DNA of 64,000 bases, from NCBI GenBank assembly GCA_030762935.1, contig CM060892.1:88338327-88402326 (forward strand). The letters are read 5' to 3'. This stretch comes from Hymenopus coronatus (taxonomy: Eukaryota > Arthropoda > Insecta > Mantodea > Hymenopodidae). The number at the start of each line of letters is the position of its first letter. Within the stretch, counting starts at the first letter, position 1. The notes below the pieces were generated by a model. It had not been told where the DNA came from. It worked only from the letters and a program-made list of their open reading frames with translations, and ran no database searches. This document shows positions 45,549 to 57,299 of the stretch, one piece after another. The position numbers and the translations under genes were made by a program.

Positions 45549-46388
45549 TTAAAAATTTATTAAAAACGGTTATATAGTTTCGATCATTTTTTTTACATAC
45601 TGTACCTCAAGAAATCGCATCGCTAAAGGGAAGCTTCTGCCCAAGCTCTTTGCCAGGGGGAATTTTAGGCTGGTGCCTTGCAATACCGTCAGCTGTATAG
45701 AACTCGTACAACGTGACATCGGCAGGTAAAAGCAAGCATAAAATACAAGAAAAGTGCTCGAGAGCTGTGGATGCTTGAACAAGACCACCTAGCTACTCCA
45801 CTCAAGAGCAATTATAACTAAGACGACTGACTGTACTACTCTACCCGCATGCGATTGGTCCCTGTTGCACTGTACGCTAATGGCACATCATCAACTCGAT
45901 TACTAACCTCTCAAACAACCCAGCAAAACCCTCGTCAAACAAGAAAGGGAGTGAGAGAGAGAGAGAACAGTGATGTGGTCGCTCTTCGTCGGTGACACAG
46001 AGGAAGACCAAGTGTAAGAGAAATTAAAGGAAGAGCTGCTTAGCACAACATGCCGATGTTTCTCTTCTCACACAGATAACTAGAGTGTGAAATGTACATA
46101 GTCACTGGCGAGTATCAAATTAGCACTCGATGTTTTCAAAAACTTACTCCATTTTTATGAGTCATTTTCTGAGTCGAAAATACATATTTATTTGGGATCA
46201 GTATTGCATCAATCTGGTAATGTGATAGAGATATTGAGAACCAGGTGTCTCAGGCCCCAAATACTATAAAACAAATAAATGTAGTCCTTTGGAGTTGAAG
46301 CAAAACACAGAGACTAAAGTGATATTAGAAGTTGTAGAAAGTTTGACATTGAAGTAATACACAAAAGAATAATATTAAATCAGTAGAA
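45549..46388. other. Lower-copy spacer
   Basis: GC-richer at 45600-46080 with a short GA run (45950-45968). A 72-codon minus frame (45570-45788) is unrecognised. Confidence 0.45.
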
Positions 46389-46700
46389 ATGGTGATGTTA
46401 CAGGGCAGCTTCAGTGAATTAGAAATGACACCATTATTGAAGAATTTAAATCTACAAGAAAATATTTTTAGTAACTGTTCAAAATGGAAACAGCTTCAGT
46501 TGATCGGATACATGCAACGAATGTCAGATGAGAGATGGCCTAAGGAAGTACTGAATTTATCTCCGCTAGGAAGGAGGAAAAAAGGGAGGGTAAGAAGCAA
46601 CGAGAAGAGGGTACCTGAAAATGAATCTTTGAATAATCGAGAAAAATGGAAAAAGGGGATCCAAGGTAACTCTTGTAAAGAGCACAAGTCCTTAAAAGTA
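46389..46700 (+). pseudogene. LINE fragment, reverse-transcriptase ORF C-terminus
   Basis: The open frame starting at 46389 contains GYMQRMSDERWPKEVL and SPLGRRKKGR followed by charged sequence. This is the 'GHxxRM.D.R.PK.....P.GRRKRGRP' signature near the end of RTE/CR1-like and related LINE proteins. The upstream palm domain is absent and I see no UTR, so it is a 3' remnant. Its last codons run into the next Pal-1k copy, which creates an artificial fusion frame to 46784. Confidence 0.65.
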
Positions 46701-46724
46701 AACAGAAAGGTAATTTCTATGTGC

Positions 46725-47493
46725 ATGTATTGCACTCCACCCAAAAATTGGATACCGAGATTTCACCGCAAATATGTATTTTAGGGTCCCTTTTATCTAA
46801 AGAAAGCATAAAAGGTCCGTGTGTGTGTGTGTGTGTCCGTGAGACTGTGAACACAATAACTCAAAAACGAAGAGTCGGTAACTATATTCCAGAGATGCGA
46901 CACGAAGATTTTGAGACAGATCCCCCGTTCCCCAAGTACCCTTTACATGGAAGCTTTTTCGAATATTTTGATGTTTTCAAAAATGGCTCTAATGATTTTA
47001 ATTAAAATATCGTATATTAAAGCTATTTATCTGACAAATAAAATGTGTATCTTGAATTTTCTGGGAATCGCCCTTGAAGAGTATTTTATTCTGGATGACT
47101 TTTGCGGTTCTAAACCGCAAAACTTACTACACGAAAAATGTAGAGCATGTTAAAGCACAAATTTATGTTGTATACATTTTTTGGTGGAGTGAATCGTTTT
47201 TGAGACATTCCTTGTTTTTGGTTTCTGCTTTGAAAAACGTATACTTTTCTTATACAAGAATTTGTTAACTCCTGTCCATCAAGCAAAGCAACTTCAATCA
47301 GATAGGAACCATCTTTTGACTATCGCTTTAACCTAAGGTATTCCCTTATTTCGCTTCTACTTAAAAGAAAGGAAGTAATAAGACTATTTCTACTAATTGT
47401 TTCTCGAGTAGCATGAAGTAAATAGAAGCATAAGTTTTTAACAATGGTTTGTTGCAGAGATATAGAGATATGAATGGATCACATCAGAATTTT
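46725..47493 (+). repeat. Pal-1k repeat, lacks palindrome
   Basis: Starts at TATTGCACTCCACCC, has a GT slot at 46819-46837, then body blocks. The 3' end is recognisable (GAGATATGAATGGATCACAT). A 94-codon frame in this orientation (46721-47005) is not shared intact by other copies. Confidence 0.92.
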
Positions 47494-47654
47494 CATATCA
47501 TATTATTGGCTAAAAACGGAATCCGCAAACTTGAAAATTTGTTCCCTTAGAAACCGACGCTTAATTTTTCTTGGGTTTGTATGTCAGGGGAGCACTAAAG
47601 CAACCAGTACTAAACGTCGCTATGCTTATGACAGAGGTTGCGGCGCGAAGAGTT

Positions 47655-47887
47655 ATTATTTTTTAGAGTTTAACGCCCGCTTTTACTACATATGGCAACC
47701 AGGCAATGTCATTGATAATATATGGAATGAAGATAGAGTCCCGGTGGAATGCGATAGTGGAGGACATCGGTGAGCCCGGAGAAAACCCGTCCCTGCGCCA
47801 CTTTGTCCACCAGAAACCCCACATACTGTCGCCTGGGATGACCCTGGGTTAGAGGCGAGTGGTCCAACCACTTGACTATGGCGTGGC
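47655..47887 (-). mobile_element. tRNA-derived SINE, family B
   Basis: On the minus strand: CGCCATAGTCAAGTGGTTGG head, decayed box B (CCAGGGTCATCCCAGG), CAAAGTGGCGCAGGGACGGG body, TAAAAGCGGGCGTTAAACTC end. Confidence 0.82.
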
Positions 47888-48297
47888 GGTGCAAATTAGG
47901 TTACTTAGTAATAGTAACCTTATATTTGGCTAATATTGAATAGCTACTGTTTAACACGCAATTTATTTCTCTGTGTAGAATATAAATGTATTAGATGACT
48001 TAAATTTTGTTTTATCGGGCTATGGCTGTAGTAGAAGAATCACCAAGTTCAGTTTGCGCTGCCGCATGCCTCTCTTGTTAGCTTTGGCAGAAGTTCATTG
48101 CTGGAGATTAGGAATGATCGATTTCTGCTGGCATTGTCATCTAGCATATTATAAACCAACTGGTGGACCCAAGTAAAAAACGCTGATTAAATTACGTCGA
48201 CACTCGCGATTATAATGAAACACATGTGTGCGTCCACATAAATAAATGAGTATCTAAATAAAGAGGAGTGTGTTATTTACGTTTTAAAATGTGGTTG
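47888..48297. other. Lower-copy spacer
   Basis: No recognised feature. Confidence 0.5.
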
Positions 48298-48892
48298 CTT
48301 GGGAATGAAATCCGTTTCTTTGCGTGGCCAGGTAATGAAAAATTCCCGTATGAGAAAAGTATATGTATTTTAAAACAACAAAGAATATCTAAAAACGGCC
48401 AGCACTACGAAAAAAGTGTATATGATATAAATTGTGTGTTTTAACGAGCTCTACATCTTTTGTGTAGTAAGTTTTTTCTTACCTCTTCTGTTTACCAGTT
48501 ATGTAATATTCCGCCAGAATAAAGATGTGTTCAGAGGCTATTTCCAGAAAATTCAATATATAAATTTTATTTGGTACGTAAATATCTTTTATAGACAACA
48601 TTTTAATCATTATTGTTAAGAGTTATTTTTGAGAAAATAAAAATTGTCGAAAAATGTTCAATGTAAAGAGTAGTTTGCGTTGTAAGATACTGAACTTAAA
48701 TACCAAGTTAAGTTTAACGTTCTTTTTGTTTATGAGCTACGCACAGACCTCTTCTAAAATGCTTTTTTGAGCTCAGGGGATCTCAAAACATTATGTCTAG
48801 TGAAATTTCGGTATCGAATTTTTGGGTGAAATACAATACCTTCTCTATCCACTATGTATATACATTATGAATACAGGCTAGAGGAAATAAAA
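48298..48892 (-). repeat. Pal-1k repeat, 3' truncated
   Basis: Begins at AATGAAATCCGTTTCTTTGC; the microsatellite slot is deleted (TACGCACAGACCTCTTC). The 5' hairpin is retained (CTTCTCTATCCACTATGTAT ... GCTAGAGGAAATAAAAA). Confidence 0.9.
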
Positions 48893-50494
48893 ATTACAGA
48901 CCTGCCTTTAATAATTTAAAATCATTACATTTATTACTTCGGTGTCCCCTAAATGCTGAAAATGATATGTACATATGTACGAAGTAAGTGGTTCATAAGA
49001 CACCTTGAGTCGGTATTTCTTGACGTCACTGCTCTAAAATAGTTATTATGTTAATTCTAAACCAGTGTCCGTGCCTGAATTCCTTACTGTTACCACACTG
49101 AGAAAACCCAACAGCCCTACTCACTTCGAATTCTGAGATAGCTACGCCTAGACAGAGAAAGGGTCAACTTCTTCATTAAAAGTATCGAACACGGACTCTC
49201 TCTCAATTTCTGCATGCTGTCATTTTCTCACTAAATTGATACATCTAAGAGAGCATGTGGAAGGTGTCTTTCCCATAGCATCATAAATCAACAATAACTA
49301 AATAATACAATGTGGGCAATATAAACATAAACAAAGCACATATATAAAAACGCAGCAACCGTTGAATATGAAGGACAATTCGCTTTCTACCGTTGCATGA
49401 AAGTAAACACGTATATGCGAATAGGTTAAGTTGTCATATGTTCTTTCCCCATAAGGCCTATAGAGGATCACGCCTGACCGTACCCTTGGGAACTAAGAAG
49501 ATGAGGACTGTCGAAGAGACGAGGAGGCTAGCTGCGTACAGGGCGGACTTGGTCTTTTGACTTCTGAAGACTGAGATCCCATATACAGTAAAGTTTGGAA
49601 GTCGGGGGGATGGCCACGAAACTTCCCAAGAAGTTTATGTGTCACAAGGGCGTCCTATACCCAGCAGCTTGTGTGTAACATGTGAAAACTTATGAATAGG
49701 GCATGTATATGCGTTACTCGTATTAGTTAATACTGCCCCACCAGAGGCCTCCACCTCCAAACGATGGAGTTAAAAGACGAAAACTCTGATATGCACGAAG
49801 AGCCGAGGTTCATCATTCACAGAGCCTGGAAGGGGGAAAAAATAAGGTCAGATGCTTAATTCTATATCTCTTCCCTTCTGAAGTTTGGCAAATTGGTTTC
49901 TGTAAGGGATGAAATAAAGACACGAAGGATCTCGCGGTCGGAAGGGTGCTGCGTCTTCTAAGGGTAAGTCGAAGATGCCGAACTGCTTCCTTCAGATGCT
50001 GAGATGTGGTCAGCAATCCCCAAGTATATCTTGATACACACTATATCATTGACTCAGGCTTTCTCTTAAGCGCCTTCTCCTTCCAAGATTTCTGAGCTGT
50101 TTTAAATTACAATCCCTCACGGTTAATGTTGATTACAGACTGCCTGCAGCGGTTTCTTCTTAAGGAAGTGCACCCTTCTCAAGCTCCCGAGCTCTGATGA
50201 ATGGGACGAAATCATCGGACGTAATAGCGCGTGAAAAGTGCTGTTAGCTTTAAATAAGAAAATCTTTTTCAAGGCAAGAAGCCGGCGGAGGTGATGAGAG
50301 GGGATTGGAAAGGAGGCTGTATGAAATAAAGTCATTGAATAGGCACTTTACTTCCTTATACATTAACAGTACGGATTCACGCATAAAGGGAATCTTCCTC
50401 GACATACGATTTTGTCATAAATTACCTCACTAATCATTATTTTTATTTTCATTTTTATCAGAATCCTGTTTTAAAGTCGGCAAGGCTTAAAACC
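48893..50494. other. Lower-copy region, no gene identified
   Basis: About 1.6 kb free of recognised repeats and GC-richer than average (49400-50330). Longest frames are 67-70 codons on the minus strand with no recognised domain. A plausible place for unrecognised exons or regulatory sequence. Confidence 0.5.
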
Positions 50495-50645
50495 TGTCAC
50501 TCTCCATGGTTATCTTGGTAGTCTCTAATATCCAGAACTGCGGGTTCAGTCCCGTTGGAGGGCGATGGATTTTTTGGACGCAAAAATCCTTTGAATGGCT
50601 TCCTTCGGAGGGAAACTAAAGCCAGTCGTCCCGTGTAATGTTTAT
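50495..50645 (+). mobile_element. tRNA-derived SINE, family E
   Basis: Decayed head with box B GCGGGTTCAGTCCCG and GTTGGAGGGC, then GATGGATTTTTTGGACGC, GGCTTCCTTCGGAGGGAAAC and GTCGTCCCGTGT. The body is shorter than the 7.9 kb copy. Confidence 0.75.
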
Positions 50646-50994
50646 TTTCTCATAAAATAACCTTATACCTCAATAATTTCTGTAACAAATTATTAACGTT
50701 TAACATTTAACGACTTTTTTAGCTTATTATAAAATTCGTGATACTTTTACTGAATTTAAATATAGGGAATAAAGAAGGAAAAATAATCTAGGTTAATTTG
50801 ACTAGAATATAAGTTTTAAGAAGGTTGTAGATTATGATTGGATACACAAGGATAATTCCAGTTAAAATTGTAAATTTCCTGAAGAACATCGGAATGAAAA
50901 TCACATTTTAAATAAATCTGTTTTCAGGCACTTAAATACTCGCTAAAGTATCGTTATATCTTATGTTAACATGTGCAAGTTTATATTACGTTTT
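50646..50994. other. AT-rich spacer
   Basis: No recognised feature. Confidence 0.5.
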
Positions 50995-51802
50995 AACTTT
51001 CTCTACACGTATTATGTACATAGTGTATAGGGAAGGTACTGCATTACACCCATAATACCAATTCGATAGTAAGATTTGACTGAAAATTCACGTTTTAAGA
51101 AACAAAACGAATTAGAAAAAGATAAGTGTGTATGTATGTGAGTGGTGTTTGTGGACAGCATAGCTCAAAAACAGAAGGAACGGTTAAATACCAAATTTGG
51201 AATTTCAGTTTAGTATCTTCCAAGGATGCGCCATAACGCTTTTTAAAAATATCCTCCATCCCAGACTAACCTTTACATGGAACATGTTTGATTTTCTCTA
51301 AAATGACTAACGAATTTGATTAAAATAGCTTATATTATATATATTTAAAAATAAAATGTATATATTGTTTTCTGGGTGTAACCTCTGAAGAGTTCTTTAT
51401 TCTAGTTAACTTTTGTATAACTAGTAAACCTAAGAGTAAACAAAAAACTTAATACACAAAAATGTACACCTGATTAAAACACCCCATGTCATATACTTTT
51501 TGTGGAATTAATCATTTCCGTGATATTCCTTTTCATTGTTTTCAGTTTCACGTATTTAAACTTTACCTAAAATGTATTTTTCGTTCCTTTTTCTTTTGTT
51601 TTATTCTTGGCCATACAAAGAGAATCGAATTCCAGTCACACAGCATATTTGATGTCGCTTTTCCCTAATGTGTTAAGCTATTTTCCTTGAAGTTATAAGG
51701 AATTAAGCAATAAGACTATTCTGTTTAGATTAGCATAAAGTAAAAAAAGAATAAGCTTTACTAAAATAGAGTGTTACAGAACAAATAGAGAAGGTCATGT
51801 GA
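50995..51802 (+). repeat. Pal-1k repeat, near full length
   Basis: ACTTTCTCTACACGTATTAT / ATAGTGTATAGGGAAGG palindrome; weak GT slot near 51126-51155; body blocks; 3' end AATAGAGAAGGTCATGTGAA, cut there by a family F SINE. Confidence 0.94.
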
Positions 51803-51805
51803 ATA

Positions 51806-51952
51806 AGTCGATCATGAGCTCGGGACCAATGGAGCTTAAAGTTACTCGACATTGATCTTCATAGGATAAGGGAAAACCCCGTAAAAACTTATTCGGTCAA
51901 CTAACTCTAACCTAGATTCAAACTTGGGACCTCTTGACGTAACAGTATTCTA
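51806..51952 (-). mobile_element. tRNA-derived SINE, family F
   Basis: Plus-strand reading: GGAGCTTAAAGTTACTCGAC, GATAAGGGAAAACCCCGTAA, then TTCAAACTTGGGACCTCTTG (inverse box B side). It sits exactly at the 3' tip of the preceding Pal-1k copy. Confidence 0.65.
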
Positions 51953-52051
51953 TTGCAATTAACGCAACATAAAACAATTTATAGAATATAAACCGCTGCA
52001 AATGGGATCACCGTTGTGTGTCTTGCAGTATAATATTTAATTGATCTAAAT

Positions 52052-52055
<4 letters not shown>

Positions 52056-52083
<28 letters not shown>
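52056..52083 (+). repeat. (AT)n microsatellite
   Basis: AT run of about 28 bp immediately before the TACTTTCTCT start of a Pal-1k copy. Confidence 0.95.
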
Positions 52084-52925
52084 TACTTTCTCTACACTTA
52101 GTATGTACATAGTGTATAGAGAAGGTATTGTAATACACCCAAAAATTTGATACGAGCTTTCACCGGAAATACATGTTTTGAGACTCCCTGAATAAAAAAA
52201 AACATTTTTAGAAAAATGTCCATGTGTGTGTCTGTGTCTGTATGTGTGCCTATGTGTGTGGGTGTGTCTGTGGGCAGCATAGCTCAAAAACGAAAAGTCC
52301 GTTAAAAACCAAACTTGGTATTTAGGTTTGGTATCTTCCAAGGATGCGACACAAAGATTTTCAAGAATATCCCCCACTCCCAACAGCCCTTTACATGGAA
52401 TTTTTTTCGAAAATGTTGATTTTCTCAAAAATGGCTGTAACAATTTTGATTAAAATACCGCATATTAAAGATATTTTTCAGAAATAAACTGTACCTGCAT
52501 GAGATTTTAGGAATAGTGTGTTCAGACCTCTTCACTCTGGACGACTTCTATATAACTCACTACATAAAAATTTAGTGGTCGCTAAAATACACAATTTATG
52601 TTATATTCATTTTCCGATATACTATGTTAATTTTTTAATTTTAAACTATTTACATTTTCTCAAAAGAGAAGTCATCTTTCATTTCAGCTCGTTTTCTTTG
52701 CAAAACATGGAGCATCTCAATGTTTCGCATAGCGACAACTTTTAAACGATTTGACTGTAGCTTTAGCTTGTGAATTCCTTATTTCCCTTACTTATGTGGA
52801 GCTAACTCATAAGGGCATTTGTGGTAATGTTTATCTTGATAACCATTAAGTAATAAGAATAAACTTATAAGAATAATTTGTATTAGAATAGGTACAGAAA
52901 GTTATTTGAATGTTACAATAAGATT
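52084..52925 (+). repeat. Pal-1k repeat, full length
   Basis: TACTTTCTCTACACTTAGTA / ATAGTGTATAGAGAAGG palindrome; GT slot at 52222-52275; all body blocks; decayed 3' end (ATAGGTACAGAAAGTTATTT). The outermost left copy of the composite at 52.1-55.8 kb. The opposite strand keeps a 129-codon open frame (52054-52443). Confidence 0.95.
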
Positions 52926-53265
52926 AAAAAAAAAATGTTTTTGTTCCTCTATTATGGACTACCTTTGTTTTTTCCCTCTTTTCTCTTTCGTTTAGCATGA
53001 AGTAAGTGGAACAATAAGTGTATAAGGCAATTTAATACAGAGTAGGTAGAGAAAGCCATTTGAGTGTAACAGATGATTTAAAAAAATTGTTTTCTTTCTT
53101 TTTTTGGAGATATTTCTACTTGGTTAGCACGAAGTAAATAGAAGAACAGGCTTACAGGACCATTTTACTACAGAGTAGGTAGACAAAGTCATTTGAGATT
53201 TAAAAAAAATAATGCTTTTGTTCCTCTAATGTAAACTACCTTTCCTTTTTCTCTCTCCGGCAAGA
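52926..53265 (+). repeat. Tandem iteration of Pal-1k 3' ends
   Basis: Two further 3'-end units follow the full copy. One has TTTAGCATGAAGTAAGTGGA and GTAGGTAGAGAAAGCCATTT. The other has GGTTAGCACGAAGTAAATAG and AGTAGGTAGACAAAGTCATT. Each is separated by a spacer containing TTTTGTTCCTCTA and ACTACCTTT. Spacing is roughly 120-150 bp. Confidence 0.8.
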
Positions 53266-54160
53266 TTTCTCCATCTATTGAATTTTTGTTGAGCTAAAAT
53301 GAAGCATTATATTATGAAATAAATATTCTAGATTCCATTAATCTGCAGCATATAAAAAATACTAACACATTTTTTCTTGTCGCGCAACTTCATAATCATT
53401 TTGTTTATTTGAAGACAGGAGTTGTGAAATTCCAGTAGCAAACCCAATGCAGAAAACAGCTTGTGGTGGGATGATTAATCCTCATGTTTAATACCGGTTC
53501 GTTGAAGTAGGAAAGATTGTTTTGCAAAGAAGAAACCGCAGGACTCCGGTTGTGAAGGCTCTCCTCCTTTAATTTTCCATCTTTTCCACGAGGAGGGCTT
53601 CTCCCCTCTAAAATAAAACCACGACGTCCCAGAAGCCAGCCACCGCATTCCTTGGCAATGTTGTTCATCTTGCAAAAACCCCAAGCTAATTACATTCTAT
53701 CTCTTCCCATTCCTTCACATATCACAACGCCCTGCTCTCTATCACATACGCGCACGCGGTTTCTCCCTTCCTTTCTTCGTGCTCATTTACCAACTCTTCC
53801 CATCTAGCATGTCATCAACATACGCAGTCAGAATATGAGAAAAAGCCAGGCAGCACTTATTTTCCTTACTTCTACCTTTACGTTGGCTCCGCCCTGCTGG
53901 CGTTCCTTTTATTTTGAGGCTGCTCCTGCTACCACGCAATTTGGAAGCTCTTGTTTTCTTCACCCTCCCCGTGAAGAAGGTTACCGCGCTATCGCCCTTC
54001 TGAGGGTGTATATCTCGAGCTTACAGTTAATAAGATGGCTACCTTCGTGAAGTGAAGTCCCAACGTGAGTTTCCCTACAACCTTACATTGCTGCTCCAGG
54101 GTACAACACAGTTTCCTACTTAAACTGAATGACCTCTCCTCTAGTAAAACGTGATTTTCA
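53266..54160. other. Lower-copy core of the composite
   Basis: About 900 bp, GC-richer, between two inverted sets of Pal-1k ends. Frames of 69-87 codons (53405-53684 minus, 53835-54050 plus) are unrecognised. Confidence 0.5.
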
Positions 54161-54981
54161 ACATTCATTTAATATTTGGTTACTCACATGTGTAGCTATT
54201 CAGAATTAACAAACGAGACAATCATTTTCAGATTCCTCAGTTTAACAAAAATAAAAATAAATATCTGATATGGTACATTCACTTCTATTCTGTAATAAGG
54301 TATTCTTCTATCTATTTCATGCTAATCAAAATAAACAAAGATTTTCAGATTTCTCAGTATTACTAAAAAAAATCTACTGCATTACACTCACATTACTTTC
54401 TCTGCCTGTTCTGTAACAAACTATTCTTATAAGGCTTGTTCTTCTATCCACTTCATGCTAATCAAGATAAACATTAATTTAATGTAATATTTGGTTGCTC
54501 ATATGTGTAGCTAATCAGAATTAACAAAGGAGACAATCATTTTCAGATTCCTTAGTTTAACTAAATATATCTGAATTGTCACACTCACATTACTTTCTCT
54601 ACCTGTTCTGTAACAAACTATTTTTATAACGCTTATTGTTCTATCTACTTCATGCAAATCAAGAAAAACATTAGTTTAATTTGATATTTGGTTACTTTAT
54701 GTGTAGCTAATCAAACGTAACAGACAAGACAATCATTTTCAGATTCTTCAGTTTAAATTAAAAAAAGATCTTGTGTGTTATATTCACATGAATTTTTCTC
54801 CCTGTTCTATAATTTGTTCATATATATGACGCTTTACATTCACACGACTTTCTCTACCTGGCCTGTAACAAACTATTCTTATAAAGTTGCTGTATGCTAA
54901 TCAAGATAATTTCATATTTGTTACTCTTATGTGCAGCTAATCAGAAATAACAAACACATTCCTTAGTTTAACTAAAAAAAA
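54161..54981 (-). repeat. Tandem array of Pal-1k 3' ends with a shared spacer
   Basis: CTGTAACAAA or its variant recurs at 54290, 54411, 54608 and 54863 (and 55025 in the full copy). Each belongs to a roughly 110-bp 3'-end unit including TTTCATGCTAATCAA. Between units a non-Pal-1k spacer recurs: GTAGCTAATCAGAATTAACA, GAGACAATCATTTTCAGATT. Unit spacing is 121-255 bp. Confidence 0.88.
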
Positions 54982-55842
54982 TATATATTTGATGTGTTAC
55001 ATTCACATGACTATTTCTACTGTCCTGTAACAAATTGTTCTTATAAAGTTTATTTTGTTATCCACTTCATGTTAATCAAGATAAACATTAGCAGAAATGT
55101 CCTTACTAGTTGGTTCCTTAGAAGTAAAGGAATAAGAAGTAGAAGTACACTAGGATAAAGCCATATTGAAATACTATCAATGAAACAATTGAAAGGTCAA
55201 CCGTAAAACAAGAGAGCTAAAACGTGAGATGACTTCCTGTTAGAGGAAAGTTCCGATTATTTTGGAACTGAAACAAATAACAAAGAGTATCTCAGAAACA
55301 GACAAATCTATAAAAATGCATATGACATAAATTATGTGTTTTAGCGAGATGGTTTCTTTTAACGAGATTTGTTGTATAGTAAGTTTTGATCCATCTTTTA
55401 CCGTTTACCAAATATAAAAAGTCACCCGGAAAAAAGAGGTCTTCAGAGGCTCTCCCAGAAAATGCAAGACATATATTATATTTGTCACTCAAATATCTTA
55501 AAAATACGACATTTTAATAAAACCGATTAGAGTCACTTTTGAAAATATTGAACATTTCGAAAAACCTTCCACGTAAAGTGTAGTTTCATGTAGAGAGATT
55601 TTCCTGAAAATCTTCGTGTCGCATCATTGAATGTTTTGTTATTTAAGCGCCTTTTCGTGTTTTAGTTCTGTTGTCCAGACATACACAGACACATGCATAC
55701 ACACCGCATACCTTTTTCTAAAATGCTTTTATTGGATTCAGGGGATCTCAAAACATATATTTTCGGTAAAACCTTGGTATCGAATATTTTATGAAATGCT
55801 ATATCTACTATGTACATTTTATACACGTACTAGAAAAGTAAA
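54982..55842 (-). repeat. Pal-1k repeat, near full length
   Basis: TTGATGTGTTACATTCACAT 3' end through to CTACTATGTACATTTTATAC / ACGTACTAGAAAAGTAA. The outermost right copy of the composite, inverse to the copy at 52.1 kb. It keeps an open frame of 115 codons on the plus strand (55631-55978). Confidence 0.93.
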
Positions 55843-56049
55843 AACACTACCAATAGTGCAATCATCCGTTTACGATACTAGTCGCAAAATACACATACAT
55901 ATATATTTTATATTTATACATATAGCATTTGTAGACCTCGGAAAACCATTTGTTATTATAAATATACATATATTATGAAATGCAATGCACAAAACAGGAT
56001 ATCACTTCACAGAAAATAAATAATTCAACGTTTGTAGAAACATGAATTA
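55843..56049. other. Short AT-rich spacer
   Basis: Nothing recognised. Confidence 0.4.
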
Positions 56050-57253
56050 CAAAGGACGTTCTGTAAATTCTTAGAAAAAATATAGAAAATTAAGTATATT
56101 TTTTTATTTCTCAACATTATCTCCTTTTAGTTCAATACCTTTACGCAATGTTTCTCAGTTTTAAGCCTTCCAAAAAGTAGGATTTCGGAAGGTCCTCAAA
56201 ATAGGCATCTGTTTGGGAGATGAGCTCTTTGTTAGCAGTGAATATTTTTCCGCCGAGCCACTTTTTCAATTTTGGAAATAAAAAAAAAGGTCACTGGGAG
56301 CCAAATCTGGTGAACGGTGGTTGTTATAGTAGCTCTAACTTTAATTTCACAATAATTTCCGACATCGAAACTGCGCAGGTGTGCATCCATGTAGTGTCTT
56401 GATGGAAGAGAATCGTTTTCTTTGCTAGATGAGGGCGTTTTTTTCTTGATTTCTCAGTTTAATCGGTGCAATAACGATGCATAATACTCTTCCTTTCTGC
56501 AAGCGATTAATTAACTCCGCGTGCATCCCAAATGGAGGCCATTACCTTGTCTGCGAATTTCACCACATTTGCCTCTTCGGATATTACCTTTGCCTTTAAA
56601 AGCCCACTGTTTCGATTGTACTTTTATTTGTGGAGTATAGCAGTGTATCCATGTTTGAGGCACAGTTATTTACCGCCTCAAAAATCTGTCAGAATTGCGA
56701 CTGAAAAGTGCTAAATCAGTTTCTGATTGAGTTTCTTCTTCATTGAGAGTAAACTGATTCACCCATTATGCCGAGACCTTTGTCGGTCATAATCTTTGGT
56801 GCAACAATGAGAACACTGTATTGTAATATACTGCGGTCTACTTCGCTCGTTGATCATTCAAAACCATATCCTAGATTTTGTGAATCATTTCGAAGTAAGT
56901 CACTTCTACTGGACATCAGGAACGATGTTCATCATTTGTGGATGTACAGCCACGAGTAAATTCATATATCCAATTGTAAATTGTTGCAAACGCAGGAGCA
57001 GATGCGTCATAAACTTCATCAAACTTGGCTTTTATTTCTTTCGGTGTTCACTCTTTTAAATAGAAGTGTTTATCACAGCAGATTGTTGATTAAATTACCC
57101 ATGAAAACGAAACCACGTGATGGATATATCTGAAACTTGAACTGCCAACTAGAGGTTAAGATGGTTACTAAGAGACACTGTTACTTAATATGAATATTTT
57201 TCGGTGCTACGAGCGTAAGTTCTTGGATTTTCTAAGGTCTTATTGAACCCCCT
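56050..57253 (-). mobile_element. mariner-like element, near full length, decayed
   Basis: Length of about 1.2 kb is close to the 1.3 kb of intact mariners. Imperfect ends pair: on the minus strand AAGGGGGTTCAATAAGACCT followed by TAGAAAAT; on the plus strand CAAAGGACGTTCTGTAAATT followed by CTTAGAAAAA. TA dinucleotides lie at 56048-56049 and 57254-57255. It carries a transposase pseudogene over most of its length. It belongs to a different lineage from the 6.3 kb element, since the terminal repeats differ. Confidence 0.88.
56104..57050 (-). pseudogene. mariner transposase, full-span pseudogene
   Basis: Reading the minus strand with several frame changes gives the N-terminal helix-turn-helix part (AKFDEVYDASAPAFATIYNW, then EFTRGCTSTNDEHRS). 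The linker motif WVNQFTLNEEE follows, then ITVPQTWIHCYTP, ILFHQD and RSPDLAPSDL, and the ORF ends GDNVEK before a stop at 56104-56106. The first catalytic Asp block, normally V-D-E-T-W, reads V-P-Q-T-W (about 56652-56663), so one triad residue is gone. The second (near 56396) and third (near 56290) Asp are present. With frameshifts and stops as well, no active enzyme is expected. The intact protein would move the element at TA sites. Confidence 0.9.
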
Positions 57254-57299
57254 TATATATGTACAAATATTTTTTATGTTTATTAATAACGCTGGTAGC

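Noticed and set aside
46389..46784. 131-codon frame as one protein
   Set aside because: Its first part is a LINE C-terminus and its last codons lie in Pal-1k, so the fusion is accidental.
52084..52925. Pal-1k as a classical MITE
   Set aside because: Only about 10 bp of terminal inversion is present, there is extra sequence beyond it at the 3' end, and no constant target duplication is visible by eye.
54161..55085. CRISPR array in the 54-55 kb tandem units
   Set aside because: Units are over 100 bp, diverged, and both unit and spacer recur. There are no short exact repeats with unique spacers, and the genome is eukaryotic.
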